Assembly (NCBI RefSeq): GCF_004343775.1
Contig: NZ_PTXL01000005.1
Location: forward strand, 248,001 to 312,000
DNA from: Burkholderia sp. SRS-46
GTDB lineage: Bacteria > Pseudomonadota > Gammaproteobacteria > Burkholderiales > Burkholderiaceae
Length of the DNA: 64,000 nucleotides
Direction of reading: 5' to 3'
Shown piece by piece: positions 10,401-18,783 of this stretch. The notes beneath the pieces are model-generated. The model worked only from the letters and a program-made list of their open reading frames with translations. It was not told the DNA's origin and made no database searches. How positions within the stretch are numbered: position 1 is the first letter of the stretch; the number at the start of each line of letters is the position of its first letter. A program made the translations under genes and the position numbers.

Positions 10401-10805
10401 ATGGATCCAAACGTCGACTACGACCCAACGCCATCCGGTGGTTTCGACCAGTTCATGGAGTCGTTGAGGGACCGTGATAGCGGCGCGCCGATCGTCTCAG
10501 CTCGCCGGTTCGCGGCCGCCTTGCATATCGATATGCAAACGCTCTCACGGCTGGCCCATGTCCATCGCAATACCTTGAGCCGACTGGCGGGCTCCGAAAG
10601 CGTGCAGAAGTTCCTTCGGGACGCACTTCGGATCATCCGAGCGGCTACCGATATCTCCGGCGACGTTCAGAGGGCGCTCTTCTGGTATCGCAATGAACCG
10701 TTGCCGACCTTTGATTACAAGACTGCTGAGCAGCTCGTTTCAGAAGGGCGCACTGAAGACCTGCTGCGTTACGTTACATCGCTCGAGGCCGGTGCGGCCG
10801 GATAG
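10401..10805 (+). CDS. ParS/MbcA-like (DUF2384-type) antitoxin-like protein, copy A
   Basis: A 134-residue protein in two parts. An N-terminal HTH-like region (SARRFAAALHIDMQTLSRLAHVHRNTLSRLAGS) is followed by a C-terminal toxin-binding-like half (RIIRAATDISGD, FWYRNEPLPTFDYKTAEQLVSEGRTEDLLRYV). The NEPL..F..KTA..LV..G....V..YL pattern is typical of Xre/ParS/MbcA antitoxins that bind RES toxins. No RES toxin gene lies next to it on either side. ATG 10401 is chosen because the paralogue at 38 kb has its ribosome site before the equivalent ATG; a GTG at 10371 would add ten residues. A conserved CTATAAAT lies just upstream and may be a -10 box. It is about 85% identical to the 38-kb copy. Confidence 0.8.
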   Translation: MDPNVDYDPTPSGGFDQFMESLRDRDSGAPIVSARRFAAALHIDMQTLSRLAHVHRNTLSRLAGSESVQKFLRDALRIIRAATDISGDVQRALFWYRNEPLPTFDYKTAEQLVSEGRTEDLLRYVTSLEAGAAG

Positions 10806-10825
10806 GGTCGGGTACACCCGTTGCG

Positions 10826-10979
10826 GGTCTGCAAAATAGCGGCTACTCTCACGTCGTAGCCAGCTATGTTCGGCGAAAGAAAACAGGGAGCGGGGCTTAC
10901 CGGCTTGGACGTGGTTCCGCGGCATGTTCTCGCCCCACCTCTTCAAATGCCCGCTTGATGAGCGGGCATTTTCTTTTTC
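10826..10979 (+). ncRNA. Candidate structured RNA or 3' leader downstream of ParS-like gene, copy A
   Basis: Starting 20 bp after the gene, about 150 bp are almost unchanged between this locus and the inverted copy at 37877-38031. The segment contains a hairpin with GGCTAC (10841-10846) pairing GTAGCC (10856-10861), a GC-rich middle with GCGGGGC facing GCCCC, and a terminator hairpin at the end. The terminator stem changes as a pair between copies (ATGCCC with GGGCAT here, ATACCC with GGGTAT there), so the structure is being kept. It may be an independent small RNA or the 3' part of the ParS-like transcript. No promoter of its own is obvious. Confidence 0.5.
10945..10979 (+). terminator. Intrinsic terminator, copy A
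   Basis: Stem ATGCCCGC / GCGGGCAT with a short loop, followed by TTTTCTTTTTC. A compensatory base-pair change in the second copy supports the stem. Confidence 0.85.
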
Positions 10980-11695
10980 GCTCCCGTTCGTCCGTATGTC
11001 CGCGCGAAAGTGTGTATTTCGCACCCGCTCGCACACAACGAACGGTAGTTTGCGGACCTCAACATCGGGTGTAGCGCACAATTGGGACGGCGTCGCGAAC
11101 GGCGTCTGTATCGAGCAGATACGCATGCTGCGCTGCCAGGCTCGCCGCCTTGGCTTCGAGCGCTTCACGCAATGAGTACAGTTCTATGATCATTTGATGT
11201 GTGGGCCGCGTGACGGTCAGGCCTCACCGCGGCTCGTACGTCAACAGGATTTCCGCCTCGACCCCTGAGACGCATGGCGACAGATATCTCGGATTCGACC
11301 GAGCATGCGCCCCTATCGCCCGGGCGACCTGAGAGCAGCGATCCGTTCTGGATGTCGGCGGCGTTGAAGCGATCGGATGGCGCCTGTTGGCCCGGCGGCT
11401 GATCAAACGCAGCCTGTCGCACGACGCATGAGCGCGCGTTTGCCGACATCCTGGTGCCGAGACAGCAGAGGTTCGCTTTCCGACGCGACCATTTTCCAGT
11501 GTATGACCTGCTTAATCGCTTGCGCCCCAGATCCTTGGATATGGGGCGCGACCGATCAGGTGGAGGTCGAGCGTACCTTCCCCACGATCGTGCATGTGGA
11601 GGCGCTTCGTCCGCGCGGCGTGGCGCAGGACTTGTGAATCCTTCCCCCAAGACGCCTAGAATTCAGTCATGGCTGCATTCCGCAAGGAGACTGTC
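10980..11695. other. No clear gene; left part shared with the 37.8-kb block
   Basis: Up to about 11095 the sequence is still recognisably similar to the DNA flanking the 38-kb copy (a GTGTATTTCG stretch and an ATCGGGTGT stretch match). Past that, open frames exist on both strands around 11165-11650, but none has a ribosome site or a protein-like composition I trust. Confidence 0.5.
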
Positions 11696-11851
11696 ATGAC
11701 TCAGTCGATGATTGGTTGGGTGGTTGGTTTTGCGGTGGTCGCGGTGGTTGCAGTCGCGTTGGCGCGCCGTTACCAGAGCGAACATTCAAGTATGGAAGTC
11801 GTTCAGTGGTTGGATTCCCATCACTTGGGGTGGATACACCGCAAACATTGA
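11696..11851 (+). CDS. Small membrane protein, 51 residues
   Basis: ATG 11696 is preceded by AAGGAGA with a five-base spacer, which settles the start. An N-terminal hydrophobic helix (about residues 5-22, MIGWVVGFAVVAVVAVALA) is followed by a positively charged ARRYQSE and a short soluble tail ending in HRKH. By the positive-inside rule the tail should be cytoplasmic. I do not recognise a family. The valine-rich helix and strong ribosome site suggest a genuine small membrane protein. Confidence 0.65.
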   Translation: MTQSMIGWVVGFAVVAVVAVALARRYQSEHSSMEVVQWLDSHHLGWIHRKH

Positions 11852-11979
11852 CATCTCCGCGCTGGCGGCGATAACCCCGCCTTGCCGAAGTTTACCGGGG
11901 ACCAAACGCACCGATGCAGGCGGGCGCATGAAGTCGACCATTTGGTTGTCTCACCAGGGGGCGTGGCAAGGAAGACATC

Positions 11980-12228
11980 ATGGATGATGAAGTGTGTACA
12001 ACCCACACGCACGTGGCACGCCCTCGCGTGATGCAGACCACGTCTGAGCGCTATCGCGGAATCGTCCACTTGCACCGCATCGGAGAGGATCCCGGCACCT
12101 CTGAGCAATACGATACCGAAGGGGATTTTGCATCGGACGTGGAGGCCCGTGACGCCGCGCGAACGCTCGCGCGCAGATTGCTCGAAGAGCAAATCCAAGG
12201 GCACGAAAAGGCGCAAGGCATCGATTGA
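11980..12228 (+). CDS. Hypothetical protein, 82 residues
   Basis: AAGGAAG lies upstream of ATG 11980. The protein is soluble, with an N-terminal strand-like region (YRGIVHLHRIGEDPG), an acidic middle (EQYDTEGDFASDVEARD) and a charged C-terminal helix (AARTLARRLLEEQIQG). The strand-then-helix layout resembles the 79-residue protein at 14878, so they may be distant relatives. A downstream ATG (MQTTSER) is an alternative start. No function can be assigned. Confidence 0.6.
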   Translation: MDDEVCTTHTHVARPRVMQTTSERYRGIVHLHRIGEDPGTSEQYDTEGDFASDVEARDAARTLARRLLEEQIQGHEKAQGID

Positions 12229-12476
12229 ATCTGCGTCGGCGGCCTGGTCGTTACGCAACGTCGATCGGCAACGCGACGTCCATCAGCGCGTAGCGCGCCA
12301 GTCGCACAATGCGGCCGCTCGTCCGTTGATCTGCCTTGAGAGCACGGGACAGAAAGGAATGTCGGTGTTACGACGCGAGTTTCCCGTTGACCGGCAGCAT
12401 GGCGTCGGCTCGCGCAATTTCAGATCGGGACGCGCGTCTCCGATTGACGCGCGCTGCTGTTCAACAGAGAGCCGTA

Positions 12477-12761
12477 TCAAAGAACTGCGTCGAACATCCA
12501 ATGTTCGCCTCGGTTCTGATCGACGATGTCTTCTGCGTAACGTTGCGAAGCCCGGCGTGCGTCACCGGCACTGGCAAACGGCGAACCGTCTACAAGCTTG
12601 AAGGTCTGGCTCCGGGTCAGCGTGGTGTCAGTACCGCGCAGGCAAACCTTGACCGCCGCGTCGAAACCGGCTTCGTGGTTGTGAGTACGGCCAGCGCCTG
12701 TGTGAAAGTGAGGATAAATCAGCGGATATATTTCGAATCCGCGATAGGTACGCATACTCAT
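12477..12761 (-). CDS. Small conserved protein (RGFEIYPLIYPH family), copy 1
   Basis: This 94-residue protein starts at ATG 12761, six to seven bases after CAGGAG. It begins MSMRTYRGFEIYPLIYPH and ends with DARRASQRYAEDIVDQNRGE. The central part (GFDAAVKVCLRGTDTTLTRSQTF) looks like beta strands, and the C-terminal part like a helix. A clear paralogue of the same length lies at 25805-26089 and a more distant one at 17248-17535. Both close copies lie downstream of an IF-1-like gene on the same strand. The function is unknown and no membrane segment is present. Confidence 0.75.
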   Translation of the reverse strand: MSMRTYRGFEIYPLIYPHFHTGAGRTHNHEAGFDAAVKVCLRGTDTTLTRSQTFKLVDGSPFASAGDARRASQRYAEDIVDQNRGEHWMFDAVL

Positions 12762-12855
12762 GATGAACTCCTGGTGATTGATGGCTACGAATTGCGTAGA
12801 CGAGTGCAATCAATCCTGTATCGGCGCTACATGGTTAGCGTCGAACAAATCGGTT

Positions 12856-13101
12856 TCAAGGCACACCGGGCGAAGCCCGTTCGTCTTTGTGCCGGAAATT
12901 GATACGCCCTTTGGTAAGGTCATAGACCGACAATTCCAGCCTAACCCGGTCGCCGGCGAGAATACGGATGCGGTGTTTGCGCATGCGGCCCGATGCGTAC
13001 GCCGCAACGACCGCGCCGTTTTCCAGGGTAACGCGAAACCTGCTGTCCGGGAGCACCTCATCCACGACGCCGTCCAATTCCGGCAATTCTTCCTTTGCCA
13101 A
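12856..13101 (-). CDS. infA: Translation initiation factor IF-1 (accessory copy)
   Basis: An 81-residue OB-fold protein with the full IF-1 signature: [17 protein letters not shown], then [32 protein letters not shown], then [16 protein letters not shown]-1 binds the A site of the 30S subunit during initiation. I chose TTG 13101 because GGAGA lies seven bases upstream and the product then starts MAKEEL like normal IF-1. About ten residues (DERASPGVP) extend past the usual end. The context (CspA-like and S21-like genes nearby, no ribosomal operon) indicates an accessory copy. A truncated second copy lies at 26424-26597. Confidence 0.9.
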   Translation of the reverse strand: MAKEELPELDGVVDEVLPDSRFRVTLENGAVVAAYASGRMRKHRIRILAGDRVRLELSVYDLTKGRINFRHKDERASPGVP

Positions 13102-13266
13102 ATCAATTTCTCCAATCAATGTGACGCGCCGCAATCACAGCGGCGTGCGGATATCCGGTCCCCGACAGGGAGCGGTTTCAGTGCAAATATCGAAAACGCC
13201 CATGCGTGGGGGGCGCGTACCAACGCGACATGCGGGCCGCACCTCGTCCGGCGTTAACGTGTCTCG

Positions 13267-13419
13267 TTATCGCGTCTCGGTGGAGCGCTTCTTCCCGCTC
13301 GATTTGGCGGGCGCAGAGGGTGCCTTCGGTGGCACCCAGTTCAGCGCCGCGCCGAGCACCGGCAAATCCTTGGAGCGCCGTGGTCTCGCGAGTGACTTCT
13401 TGTTGCGCAACTGACTCAT
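13267..13419 (-). CDS. Small basic protein, 50 residues
   Basis: ATG 13419 follows a strong GGAGGTG, which supports translation. The product (MSQLRNKKSLARPRRSKD start, SSGKKRSTETR end) is very rich in Lys, Arg, Pro and Ala, lacks hydrophobic segments and is probably disordered or nucleic-acid binding. It lies 220 bp downstream of the cold-shock gene on the same strand and could be co-transcribed. I do not recognise a named family. Confidence 0.6.
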   Translation of the reverse strand: MSQLRNKKSLARPRRSKDLPVLGAALNWVPPKAPSAPAKSSGKKRSTETR

Positions 13420-13642
13420 GGTCGAAGTCACCTCCATATGCGTCGATCGCGAACTCACGATGAATGAGCGCCCGATTGTTCGCCGCCGGATGCGCGGCAT
13501 CCCCCACTTTCTTCCTTGGGGTGTACGTCTTGAGGCGAAACGGTAGCCGCAGCAGGACTGTGGGCGCCTGCGGCAGATGCGAAAGATCCCCGACGATGAC
13601 TGCGTGGCCGATCCTGCACGCAGGACCGACGAATGATGTGGA

Positions 13643-13846
13643 TTACTGAGGAACGATGTTCGACGCCTGCAGGCCCTTGGGCCCGGGCTTCGTCTCGTAG
13701 CTGACCTTTTGACCTTCGGCCAGCGTCTTGAAGCCATCGCCGCGAATCTCCGAGAAGTGCGCGAACAGATCGTCGCCGCCGCTGTCAGGCGTGATGAAGC
13801 CAAAACCCTTGTTGTCGTTGAACCACTTGACGGTACCGGTATCCAC
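13643..13846 (-). CDS. CspA-family cold-shock protein
   Basis: A 67-residue cold-shock domain protein. Both RNA-binding motifs are present: KGFGFITPD (RNP1) and DLFAHFSEI (RNP2), after the typical TGTVKWFND start. It binds single-stranded RNA or DNA and acts as an RNA chaperone. GTG 13846 is chosen, five bases after AGGAGAA. The DNA coding for the longer upstream frame has no cold-shock homology. It is the best conserved gene in this small-gene block. Confidence 0.95.
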   Translation of the reverse strand: MDTGTVKWFNDNKGFGFITPDSGGDDLFAHFSEIRGDGFKTLAEGQKVSYETKPGPKGLQASNIVPQ

Positions 13847-14569
13847 GGAAATTCTCCTGATATTGGACAAATGTATGCGCCCCGATAGGGGGGCACGAAA
13901 AAGGATCAAGGAGGGAGAGGACAACGAATACCGCGTTCCGCGGTCAGTGATGACCAGCAATCGCGCTTCTTGAAGGCTTCAGACACCCACCCTACGGGGG
14001 ACCAAACACCCTGTCAAGCTGTTTCGGTCGGAGCATTTCGGGTGGCATCGCAAGAACACGCCGCGATCGGCGAGGCTCGCCCCGGTTGTATACCCTTGGC
14101 TCCTCGGTTTTGATTTGCTTCGAATGTCTAATTGAAATTTCGACGATACCGTCAGGGCACCATCTCCCCGCGTATCGGCGATTGTTCACACGCGGCTGAG
14201 CCGGTCCGTGCCGCGCCCAATCGGGGCGGCATGCCATGCGGCGGTTCGCGCAGAACTTTCGCTGTACAAGTTCGCCAATGGGCGTAGGATGGATTTGTTG
14301 ACTGACTCGCTACCGATTCCCGCGCCACTCAAGGCGCCCCCCTCCGAACGTGATCGGGCCTCTCATCGAAACCGCGCAATGCGGACGAGCGCGCCGCGTA
14401 TCGGCTGCGTATGCGAAGCGCCTGATCGATGCATGTCTACAGGACACGAGCGTGTTGGATAACGCGTCCTGATCTCTTCCTCGGTCCATCCTGTTTCTGC
14501 GTCCGCGGCGCCGCCACAGACTCAAACACGCCTGGCGCATGGCGCGCCGGCAACGTCGGGAGGCTGGAT
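13847..14569. other. No gene recognised
   Basis: The 720 bp between the cspA promoter side and the next small gene hold only overlapping open frames without ribosome sites. The 5' leader of cspA probably occupies the first 100-150 bp. Confidence 0.5.
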
Positions 14570-14809
14570 ATGAACAGGAAAGACCTGTTGAAATGGATTC
14601 GACGCGATGGTTCTGGTGTCATCGAACAGTTCCTGCCGTATGACGCTCGTGCCGAGATGGACGGCGTCATTCTCGATCGTCGTCATGAAATCGATGAGGA
14701 TGCCTTCCTGATGTTTTTCTCGATCCGCGCGCTGTTGCGCAAAGGCGGAATGGCGAGCTACGAATCGGACCAGGAAGCAGGCCAGATCATGGCACTCCTC
14801 AAGCTTTGA
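14570..14809 (+). CDS. Hypothetical protein, 79 residues
   Basis: ATG 14570 follows GGGAGG at a good distance. The protein starts MNRKDLLKWIRRDGSGVIEQ, has an acidic middle (RHEIDEDAFLMFFSIRALLRKGG) and ends EAGQIMALLKL. It looks soluble and mostly helical. It lies 68 bp before the next gene and may share its transcript. No family is recognised. Confidence 0.65.
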   Translation: MNRKDLLKWIRRDGSGVIEQFLPYDARAEMDGVILDRRHEIDEDAFLMFFSIRALLRKGGMASYESDQEAGQIMALLKL

Positions 14810-14877
14810 CTGTTCTGGTCGCGACGATACGCTTCGCGGTGGCCACGGGCCCCGCAGCAACTGAAGGAGGAAGGAAA

Positions 14878-15117
14878 ATGCAACTCGACTCAACCCGATT
14901 CCATATCGACCCGACACCGCGCAGGGCCGACGGGGAATACATGGCACACGCGCGGATCAGCATCGATCGTGCAGACGGCAGTGAGTGCGACGTTCAACTG
15001 AGCGGAGATCTGGCTGGCTTCGACGTGCGCGAGGATGCGATTGCCTTTGCGAAAAACTGGGCGCTCGAATGGCTCGACGCGAATTTGGTCGACGATCTCC
15101 CCACGTCGATGAATTGA
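14878..15117 (+). CDS. Hypothetical protein, 79 residues
   Basis: AAGGAGGAAGG just before ATG 14878 is one of the strongest ribosome sites in the window. The protein has two strand-like stretches (YMAHARISIDRADG and CDVQLSGDLAGFD) and a C-terminal amphipathic helix (EDAIAFAKNWALEWLDAN). The fold outline resembles the 82-residue protein at 11980. It probably follows the 79-residue gene at 14570 in an operon. Function unknown. Confidence 0.7.
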   Translation: MQLDSTRFHIDPTPRRADGEYMAHARISIDRADGSECDVQLSGDLAGFDVREDAIAFAKNWALEWLDANLVDDLPTSMN

Positions 15118-15388
15118 AATTCGGGTGGCACGCCAGCCGCCCGAGCAATCAGGGCGTCGCCGGGATCGAGGCCGACGGCAATACATGCTGCTGCCAAAGC
15201 AGGCTGACGCGGTGTCGAAGGACGATCGAGAGAATGGCCATCCTTGGAGGGCCACAGACCAAGGCAGCAAGCACGCCCTCCAACGGGCTCATCACCGCCA
15301 GATCGGGCCGCATGCGTTCCGCATCCTCGAAGTCCGCGACTCTCGTGAGCCGAACTTCCTCCCAAGTGCGGCGCGTCGCGTCGGGATC

Positions 15389-15649
15389 TCATTCCAGTCG
15401 GTCGAAGGCACCCGCTTCGAGATCTTTCCTGAAATGCTGTAGCCAGTCGCTTTCGTCGCCGATCACGTATTCCTTCGTAATCTGCGTCGAGAGCCTGGTG
15501 ATGGTGACATAGCCCTGTAGACCGAGGTTCTCATCACCCTTCGGGTCGGTCGTATCCGTTTCCTGAAGATCGAAATCGCCCTCTGCCAAGCCACGGCACT
15601 CCAAGGTCGCCAGAAAGTCTCTGTGTTCATCCGGTTCGATCAGCCGCAT
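15389..15649 (-). CDS. Hypothetical acidic protein, 86 residues
   Basis: The start at ATG 15649 (MRLIEPDEHRDFL) follows GAGGGGG. A longer frame exists but its N-terminus is low-complexity. The protein has a conserved-looking strand pair (GYVTITRLSTQITKEYVIGDES) and a C-terminal helix (DWLQHFRKDLEAGAFDRLE). It is soluble with no recognised family. Confidence 0.55.
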   Translation of the reverse strand: MRLIEPDEHRDFLATLECRGLAEGDFDLQETDTTDPKGDENLGLQGYVTITRLSTQITKEYVIGDESDWLQHFRKDLEAGAFDRLE

Positions 15650-15811
15650 ATCCGGCCCCCTCGTGTTCAGCGGAGATGTCGCGCGGCTCGATGTCACGGG
15701 GCCGACGGCACGCGTTCGAGCGTTGAAATCATACACACCCAACTCATGCGGAATACCTTACGATCCCCCACATACGGCGCCACCGGGAAGCAAGCGTCAT
15801 CGCCTGCGGTT

Positions 15812-16129
15812 TTATCGTCTGGGTCCTTTCATGCTTTCCGACTCCATGGCTGCATTCCGCTCCTCGCTCGCCTCGACAAGGTCCATCGCTTCGTCAACCG
15901 ACGCCGTTGCGCGCTCGGCGGCCGCTTTAGTTTCGTCCTCCGGGGAGTCGACATCGCTGTTGCCGTCACCCGGGGGTAGCAGCATGTCCTTGAGCATCGC
16001 GCTCAGCTCAGGCGTGTCCCATGGCAGGCCACGCCTGGTTCGGACCTTTATGTAGTGTTTCACTTCCGCGTCCTGCTCCGCGGTTAACGGCAGCCCCTGG
16101 AAGGTACTTTGGGGGTCAGAGTTTGTCAT
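15812..16129 (-). CDS. Small acidic protein family, copy 1 (105 residues)
   Basis: It starts MTNSDPQSTFQGLPLTAEQD at ATG 16129 with a GGAGGAG upstream. Two conserved parts are visible: EQDAEVKHYIKVRTRRGLPWDTPELSAML near the N-terminus, and a long acidic helix (ERATASVDEAMDLVEASEERNAAME) near the C-terminus. A linker rich in Asp, Ser and Pro joins them. The paralogue at 26661-26978 has the same length and layout. The function is unknown; the charged helices suggest protein-protein contact. Confidence 0.7.
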   Translation of the reverse strand: MTNSDPQSTFQGLPLTAEQDAEVKHYIKVRTRRGLPWDTPELSAMLKDMLLPPGDGNSDVDSPEDETKAAAERATASVDEAMDLVEASEERNAAMESESMKGPRR

Positions 16130-16665
16130 CGCTGTCTCCTCCTGCTATAGCGTCTTCAGTGTAGTCCCCTTGCGACCATGAGAGTCGTGATCGAAGCGCT
16201 CATTCGTCGAATCAAATGCCGTGCGTCGCTGCGGCAGGCAACAGCTGGCCATCAGCAGTCGTTGGCTGCCTACGTCACCATGACATTCGATCGGCCGATT
16301 CCGTCAGTCAAAGGACATTCCGTCCGTTCATGACCGACCGATCACGTAGGAATACGAATTGATATGACCATACACTCAGACGATATTGGAGCGAAGCTGA
16401 CCAGCGACGGCCCATGGCTGTAACTGACCGACGCGGTTCACGGGATGCATCGGCGATGCGGGCAATGACATGGCTCGCGTAGGCCTTAACCGATCCATAT
16501 GTGCGTAGTATGTTGACGTCAACGGAACAGGACACCAGGTCGACCCGCTACTGGCCTGCTTCGGCTTGTGGCTGCGGGCACGCCAGAGAGCGAACATCGA
16601 GCGTGCGAAGGAGTAGGGGCGGACGCCACCGATCGCCTATGCTGGAAGCTCACGAGGAGCCGACT
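16130..16665. other. No gene recognised
   Basis: Divergent promoter space between the gene ending at 15812 and the one starting at 16666. Open frames around 16308-16600 have no ribosome site. Confidence 0.5.
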
Positions 16666-16863
16666 ATGACGCCACATGACGTGATGATGATCTTCGAGCG
16701 GATGAACGCAGAGGGAAAGGCGGCCGCCGATCTGGACCATGCTTGTGCCGGATTCGCTGGCTGGTTGGCGGAGGCATGGAGTCGATTGAATGAGGATGAG
16801 ATCGCAGTTCTGACGTCGATCGGCGCCTCGCTGTATCGCGAGGGGTATGCGAGGCGGTACTAG
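16666..16863 (+). CDS. Hypothetical protein, 65 residues
   Basis: GAGGAG precedes ATG 16666; an ATG at 16639 in the same frame is a weaker choice. The product is helical and soluble (MTPHDVMMIFERMNAEGKAA, then GFAGWLAEAWSRLNEDEIAVL). It is followed after about 60 bp by another small gene on the same strand. Confidence 0.55.
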   Translation: MTPHDVMMIFERMNAEGKAAADLDHACAGFAGWLAEAWSRLNEDEIAVLTSIGASLYREGYARRY

Positions 16864-16926
16864 GCAGGCTCGGGGGCCAGCGTGAAGATATGGGCGGGGC
16901 GGACCGAAAGGGCGTATAAAGTCCGA

Positions 16927-17199
16927 ATGACTATCCCCTCCGTTACCGCCGAGTCGGTCCTGGGCCTGTTCCGGCTCATTGCCGGGAGGGAGGAGCGCCG
17001 GACTTCCGGCGAGTCAGCAAGGATGGCGGCGCTCCTGGCTCTTGCCGAGCAGCTTGCACGCAACCATCGGGCAATGACAGAAGATGGTTGGGATGCAGCC
17101 GTCCGTGTTGGCGGCCTGTTGTTGCAAGCGGAAATGATCAACAACGACGCTGACACGGTGGCGCTTGAGCTGCTAAGCCGGCTGCGGCAGCGGAAATGA
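16927..17199 (+). CDS. Hypothetical protein, 90 residues
   Basis: The frame is protein-like from ATG 16927 (MTIPSVTAESVLGLFRLIAG) and could also start at GTG 16882. The sequence is helical throughout (MAALLALAEQLARNHRAM, LLLQAEMINNDADTVALELL) and soluble. It shares direction and spacing with the genes at 16666 and 17248, so the three may form an operon. No family is recognised. Confidence 0.5.
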   Translation: MTIPSVTAESVLGLFRLIAGREERRTSGESARMAALLALAEQLARNHRAMTEDGWDAAVRVGGLLLQAEMINNDADTVALELLSRLRQRK

Positions 17200-17247
17200 A
17201 AAGCGCGTTCGAGCGTATAGCGAGTCGCCCCCTGTGGAGTGGCCAAC

Positions 17248-17535
17248 ATGTCGACACACCTGCTTCTTCTCTACAAGGGGTACGAACTTCATCCCCTCGT
17301 CTTCGCCCGTACATTCAGTCGCTTTGACGGACATTCCCGTTACGCCGAAGGGTATGACATCGCGGTACGGATATGCCGCCCGGGCGCGATAGCAACCTCC
17401 GCCGCGAGCCGTATTTTCAGGCTGGACCAATCGCATGCATACTCCGACTTTGGTATAGCAAGGCGTGCCGCCCGGCAGCAGGGAAAGGACATCATCGACG
17501 GAAAGGTGAGTGGAGCTTCGGTCATCGACATGTAG
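17248..17535 (+). CDS. Small conserved protein, distant member of the RGFEIYPLIYPH family
   Basis: A 95-residue protein from ATG 17248. It shares the frame of the paralogues at 12477 and 25805: a YKGYELHPLVF start, a central GYDIAVRICRPGA segment, a SRIFRLDQS segment and a C-terminal ARRAARQQGKDIIDGK helix. Identity is low but the order and spacing of motifs match. A GTGGAG sits upstream of the start. Confidence 0.6.
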   Translation: MSTHLLLLYKGYELHPLVFARTFSRFDGHSRYAEGYDIAVRICRPGAIATSAASRIFRLDQSHAYSDFGIARRAARQQGKDIIDGKVSGASVIDM

Positions 17536-17612
17536 TTCGGTCAAACGCAGCGGTCGGCCACGACGACGCGAGAAGCTGAACGCACGCATTCTTCCTCACC
17601 GGTATCGCCACC

Positions 17613-17897
17613 ATGCAAAGTGATCGCAATGCGATTCCGTACTACCTTGTCTTACGGACTGACTGTCCACCGTATGTTCTGAACGCTGACCGCCACGTGC
17701 TGCGCCGCGAGGCAAGCCCTCTCCTGCGAGCGTTCGCGAGAGCCCGCGGCGCGCCGACCTCGATCGCGGACGACGCATGGAGCGACTTTTCCGGCTCGGA
17801 ATCCATTTCGCTCCTTGAGCGCACGGAGATGCGGGCCTATGCACTGGTTTGCGGGGCCGAAAGCGAACATCAACTCCGGTTACTTGCTGCTCTCTGA
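17613..17897 (+). CDS. Hypothetical protein, 94 residues
   Basis: An open frame with protein-like composition (YYLVLRTDCPPYVLNADR, ISLLERTEMRAYALVCGAE) starting at ATG 17613. I see no good ribosome site, so the start is uncertain. It is on the same strand as the preceding small genes. It may be a real gene at the end of that group. Confidence 0.4.
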   Translation: MQSDRNAIPYYLVLRTDCPPYVLNADRHVLRREASPLLRAFARARGAPTSIADDAWSDFSGSESISLLERTEMRAYALVCGAESEHQLRLLAAL

Positions 17898-18112
17898 CTG
17901 CACCAACCTGCGCATTCCTTGCGGACGGCGAGCTCAGCGGCCTATTCGAAACGAGGTCTGTTTGCGAAGGCATTCAGTCCGAAAAATCGTCGATGGCGGC
18001 GTGACTGGAGGTACGCACATCTTCGATCGATCAACCCGGGTGGGCATGGTTATGGCAGCCTCATGCCGAGCGGTAAATCAACCGCTATAGTCACGCCCCT
18101 CGTGAACACCTG

Positions 18113-18260
18113 TCGAGAAGTATCGATCACTTCCTGGATCTGCGTGATCTGCGCCACAATCTCGCGCCGTTCTACAGCCCGATGGGTTGGCCATCGGCTG
18201 ATCCGGAGCTCATGACCCGCAGGTTGCGTTGTGGGCTACTGCTCGGGATCCGGTCCGAGC
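18113..18260 (+). pseudogene. IS1182-type transposase fragment
   Basis: One frame reads RSIDHFLDLRDLRHNLAP, then FYSPMGWPSADPELMTRRL, then GLLLGIRSERR, which matches the region near the N-terminus of IS1182/IS5-type transposases. Both ends are lost and no inverted repeat is visible here. Confidence 0.7.
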
Positions 18261-18507
18261 GTCGTCCATGCGTCGTAGCGCAGCAGGCTTTTGGGTGGCC
18301 GCTCGACATTTGGAAGCAGCCTTTAGGCGCATCACCACTTGATTGACCGAAACGGCTCTAGCAGCCACTGCACGGCAACGTACCGACTTCCCCTTCCCAC
18401 TCGCCCATCCTGTACTCAACACCCGTGCATCTGACCGCGATCCTGTTCGAGCGATCCGACTCGATGCGGCCCCTCGCTACGCGAGCACACCTCACTTCGG
18501 AGGATCT

Positions 18508-18687
18508 ATGAAATATTATCCAAGCACATTACCCGATCGACACGACCAGGTGACCCGACAAAAGGACCGCGACGATCTGGCCCGAGCCGATATCGAACGG
18601 GCCGAAAAGCGTACCCGCGACTATGCCGGCATCGATTCCAATGCGAGCAAGTGGCGCTATTCCGATTCCGACCGTCAGGTGAAGTAG
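18508..18687 (+). CDS. Small charged protein with NASKWRY end, 59 residues
   Basis: GGAGGA lies just before ATG 18508. The product is a highly charged helix (RQKDRDDLARADIERAEKR) followed by IDSNASKWRYSDSD. The protein at 23844-24029 has the same plan (a KKARASALKRADSERAEKR helix, then INVNASKWRY), so the two are paralogues. The function is unknown. Confidence 0.65.
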   Translation: MKYYPSTLPDRHDQVTRQKDRDDLARADIERAEKRTRDYAGIDSNASKWRYSDSDRQVK

Positions 18688-18783
18688 TGGTGCAGCGTTG
18701 CTCCCGATACCGCCAGAGGATGGCGCTCGCCCCTCGCGTTGTTGCGCGCCGATCCCGCATGACGCGTCGCGGACGTTCCGGGA

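Noticed and set aside
10924..11175. Open frame overlapping the terminator, with a similar frame at 37762-37983
   Set aside because: The two translations share some residues only because the DNA is conserved. They diverge by shifts past the terminator, and the RNA structure explains the conservation better.
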